A stretch of 64,000 bases of DNA from Herbaspirillum sp. RV1423 (GTDB taxonomy: Bacteria; Pseudomonadota; Gammaproteobacteria; Burkholderiales; Burkholderiaceae_D): assembly GCF_000577615.1 (NCBI RefSeq), contig NZ_CBXX010000004.1:310001-374000 (forward strand), written 5' to 3'. Shown here piece by piece: positions 62,152-64,000 of the stretch (its first letter is position 1; each line of letters opens with the position of its first letter). The position numbers were made by a program, and so were the translations under genes. Below the pieces are notes generated by a model. It saw only the letters and a list, made by a program, of their open reading frames with translations. It did not search any database and had not been told where the DNA came from.

Positions 62152-62664
62152 CTAAACCTGGCTGGCGCCGATGGCATCCATTTCGCGTTTGATGGCGGTC
62201 TTCTCCAGCGTGTGGAATGGCAAGCTGTTGAAGATATTCACGCGAGTGGTAATTTGACGAGCGACCTTGGAAAACACGGCGCGCTTCTGTTCCTCAGTAC
62301 CGGTCGCGGCGGCAGGATCTTCAAAACCCCAGTGCGCAGAGATAGGCTGGCCCGGCCAGATCGGGCAAACTTCGCCGGCGGCGTTATCGCAGACAGTGAT
62401 GATGAAGTCCATCTTCGGCGCGTCTGGAGCCGCAAATTCATCCCAGCTCTTGCTGCGCAGCTTGTCCAGCGGATAGCCGGTGCTCTTGATTTGCTCGACG
62501 GCCAGCGGATTGACCGTGCCGCCAGGGTGACTGCCGGCGCTGTAAGCATTGAAACGACCTTTGCCCATGGTGTTAAGCAGAGCTTCCGCCATGATGCTGC
62601 GGGCAGAATTCCCCGTACACAGGAAGAGAACGTTATAGGTTTTTTCGGCTTGAGAGGAACTCAT
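62152..62664 (-). CDS. Arsenate reductase, low-molecular-weight phosphatase class
   Basis: 170 residues of the LMW protein-tyrosine-phosphatase fold. The CX5R loop reads [18 protein letters not shown] (Cys-x5-Arg), and the acid-loop Asp is in [17 protein letters not shown]. Such enzymes act as arsenate reductases, often thioredoxin- or mycothiol-dependent. Annotated separately from the glutaredoxin type at 60310-60738. Located between arsR (54 bp) and arsB (109 bp); the 109-bp gap shows no further gene. Confidence 0.88.
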   Translation of the reverse strand: MSSSQAEKTYNVLFLCTGNSARSIMAEALLNTMGKGRFNAYSAGSHPGGTVNPLAVEQIKSTGYPLDKLRSKSWDEFAAPDAPKMDFIITVCDNAAGEVCPIWPGQPISAHWGFEDPAAATGTEEQKRAVFSKVARQITTRVNIFNSLPFHTLEKTAIKREMDAIGASQV

Positions 62665-62718
62665 GGAAAATCCTTATTCGAGTAGTGACGGGATAGTTGG
62701 AATGATCGAAGCAACAGC

Positions 62719-63063
62719 TTAAGTCGCCAATCTTTCCGTTGCGTGACATGCGCTGCCAGGGGAGCAAACGTTGCCTCCACAGCAATTTTCAGTGAGAAAG
62801 CCAATCAGGCCGTTCATGGTGTCGAAATTGGCCGAGTAGATGACAAATCGACCTTCGTGACGGGAAGTTACAAGCCCGGCATGTGAAAGTTCTTTCATGT
62901 GGAAGGACAATGCTGAAGGCGTAACCGCAATTTGCTCGGCTATCTTGCTTGCGGCCAATCCGGCGGGGCCCGCCTGAACCAGCAAACGAAAGACGGCGAG
63001 ACGGGATTCCTGGGCGAGCGCGGCGAGCGCGGCGAGCGCGGTAATTGTGTCCTTGGTATCCAT
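62719..63063 (-). CDS. arsR: ArsR arsenic-sensing repressor
   Basis: 114 residues, SmtB/ArsR winged helix (about 12-90; ASKIAEQIAVTPSALSFHMKELSHAGLV is the DNA-binding part). The C-terminal ENCCGGNVC (Cys94, Cys95, Cys100) resembles the C-terminal cysteine triad of AfArsR-type sensors rather than the E. coli helix-4 type. A tandem 9-bp repeat encodes ALAALAALA near the N-terminus. An ATG at 63075 is a possible earlier start. The gene heads the ars operon directly behind a 20-bp inverted repeat. Confidence 0.9.
   Translation of the reverse strand: MDTKDTITALAALAALAQESRLAVFRLLVQAGPAGLAASKIAEQIAVTPSALSFHMKELSHAGLVTSRHEGRFVIYSANFDTMNGLIGFLTENCCGGNVCSPGSACHATERLAT
63014..63040. repeat. Three tandem copies of GCGAGCGCG inside arsR
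   Basis: GCGAGCGCG repeated three times without gap; in the minus-strand reading each copy codes for Ala-Leu-Ala. Copy-number change would add or remove three residues in frame. Confidence 0.85.
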
Positions 63064-63072
63064 AGCTTCCCA

Positions 63073-63116
63073 CATTAGCTCAATATTTCAATTATTATTG
63101 AAATATTGAGCTAATG
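63073..63116. promoter_or_regulatory. Predicted ArsR operator
   Basis: Perfect 20-bp inverted repeat (63073-63092 and 63097-63116) with a TATT centre, only 9 bp upstream of the arsR ATG at 63063. The inner part ATTTCAATTATTATTGAAAT resembles ArsR boxes. Because it lies in the leader, it could also fold as a strong RNA hairpin. Confidence 0.75.
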
Positions 63117-63346
63117 CAAGCCTCTTTGCGGTCACTTAGGCTTGCCGCCCGATACGGTCACCGGATTTTGATCACATCGTTCAATACGCCGTCCAATCGA
63201 CGCATGAGATTGTCTATTTATACTTAAAGCTGCCAGACTGCTAGAGCCCCGTGGTCGGCAACTTTCTATGAAGGTTTCCCCTTCTCTTTTTTAATATCTA
63301 ATTTTTGTGTGATGCAACTTGATAAATAGATCAGCGTTAAGCGAGA

Positions 63347-64000
63347 TCAAGCTGACTTCATATGATCAATAAAATTCATGCTCAGTCCCTTAAGCTTGAG
63401 CCAGTCTTCACCGCCTCGCTCAACGACACTATCCGTGGCTGCCGGACAAAAGAGATCAACCAGTTCGCTGTCAAGCACTTCAAAGGTGTCGGAAATGGTA
63501 AAAGCCTTGACGACTGGCTTGGTTAGGTCCTGACAATTTTGCTTGACTACAAGGCCGCGCCGGCCTGATCGAAGCTTGACTATCGATCCGACAGGATAAA
63601 TACCCAAAGTCCTGACGAAAGCAAGGAACATGGGACGATCAAAATGCCCTTCCCAGGAGGCCATTTGTGCAATCGACTCTGCAGGATCCCAGCCGTCCTT
63701 ATAGGGGCGATCTGATGTAATTGCATCATAGACGTCACAGATTGCGGCCATGCGTGCATAGACGGAAATCACGTTGCCTTGCTGCTTATCCGGATATCCG
63801 CTTCCATCTAGTTTTTCATGATGATGAAGACAGACATTCGCTGCATAGTCCGGGATTTTCGGATCTCCCCGCAGGTATTCATAGCCTAAGCTTGGGTGGC
63901 GCTGGATGACGCGGAACTCCTGATCAGTCAATTTTCCCGGTTTGTTAAGCACGTCCAACGGAATAAAAGCCTTCCCGACGTCATGCAGATAACCTGCCAA
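63347..64000 (-). CDS. HD-GYP-domain protein (5' part beyond window)
   Basis: 217 residues are visible; the frame is open to the window end, so the N-terminus is missing. HD-GYP signature LHDVGKAFIPLDVLNKPGKL and CLHHHEKLDGSGYPDKQQGN are both intact, so cyclic di-GMP phosphodiesterase activity is likely. The C-terminal part (about 150-217) is less conserved. It is transcribed on the minus strand toward the ars operon, separated by about 230 bp without recognisable gene. It complements the three diguanylate cyclases in this window. Confidence 0.88.
   Translation of the reverse strand: MAGYLHDVGKAFIPLDVLNKPGKLTDQEFRVIQRHPSLGYEYLRGDPKIPDYAANVCLHHHEKLDGSGYPDKQQGNVISVYARMAAICDVYDAITSDRPYKDGWDPAESIAQMASWEGHFDRPMFLAFVRTLGIYPVGSIVKLRSGRRGLVVKQNCQDLTKPVVKAFTISDTFEVLDSELVDLFCPAATDSVVERGGEDWLKLKGLSMNFIDHMKSA

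Overview
The window is GC-rich DNA with dense, short-gapped operons on both strands. It looks like a chromosome segment of an environmental betaproteobacterium, most probably Oxalobacteraceae (Herbaspirillum/Collimonas-like). The reasons are the gamma subunit of an N-type ATPase followed by a PhaC-like hydrolase, a full kdpFABC-DE locus, several diguanylate cyclases and chemoreceptors, TorF and DUF3820 proteins, and dispersed hairpin repeats of the CGTCGTCCTGACGAAAGTCAGGACCCAGCG type. This placement is inference from gene content; no rRNA or tRNA gene, CRISPR array or insertion sequence was seen.

Layout. 0-2 kb: end of the ATPase operon and a PhaC-like hydrolase. 2-4.4 kb: a DUF21/CBS/CorC membrane protein and an exported beta-rich protein. 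4.5-10.6 kb: a catabolic and uptake module (dihydropyrimidinase, arylmalonate decarboxylase-like protein, NitT/TauT-type ABC transporter) with a divergent FCD/GntR regulator and palindromic operators. 10.8-12 kb: TorF-type porin and a small anchored protein. 12.2-21.3 kb: potassium uptake, kdpDE and kdpFABC, separated by an 862-bp repeat island with a 149-bp perfect inverted repeat; an extra 30-codon ORF precedes kdpF. 21.5-25.5 kb: a diguanylate cyclase and a gamma-glutamyltransferase-family enzyme. 25.6-31.3 kb: an electrophile/flavoenzyme cluster (LLM oxidoreductase, CurA-like reductase, TetR, unusual SDR, NemA-like reductase, LysR). 31.4-38.4 kb: MFS transporter, GlxA-type regulator, metallophosphoesterase, LigI-like amidohydrolase, a frameshifted D-2-hydroxyacid dehydrogenase, a broken OmpA-like gene and an unknown gene. 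38.5-43.8 kb: ppk2, a diguanylate cyclase, DUF3820, a Ca2+/H+ antiporter and map. 44-50.6 kb: chemotaxis and c-di-GMP cluster (MCP-CheV and MCP-diguanylate cyclase). 51-54.2 kb: FAD oxidoreductase, then a TetR/MFS efflux pair with matching palindromic operators.

From about 54.2 kb the base composition looks more AT-rich and the content turns to metal and stress functions: a CDF metal exporter coupled to a universal stress protein through a 21-codon ORF, a QseBC-like two-component system with a candidate CTTAG-N6-CTTAG box, cytochrome b561, and an arsRCBCH operon carrying two different classes of arsenate reductase. The window ends inside an HD-GYP gene.

No large multi-gene system of wholly unknown type was found. 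The least explained parts are the kdpC-kdpD repeat island with its mirror-image base skew, the small overlapping ORFs at kdp and usp-CDF, the decarboxylase-like enzyme in the pyrimidine/hydantoin-type operon, and the SDR that lacks the catalytic Tyr/Lys.
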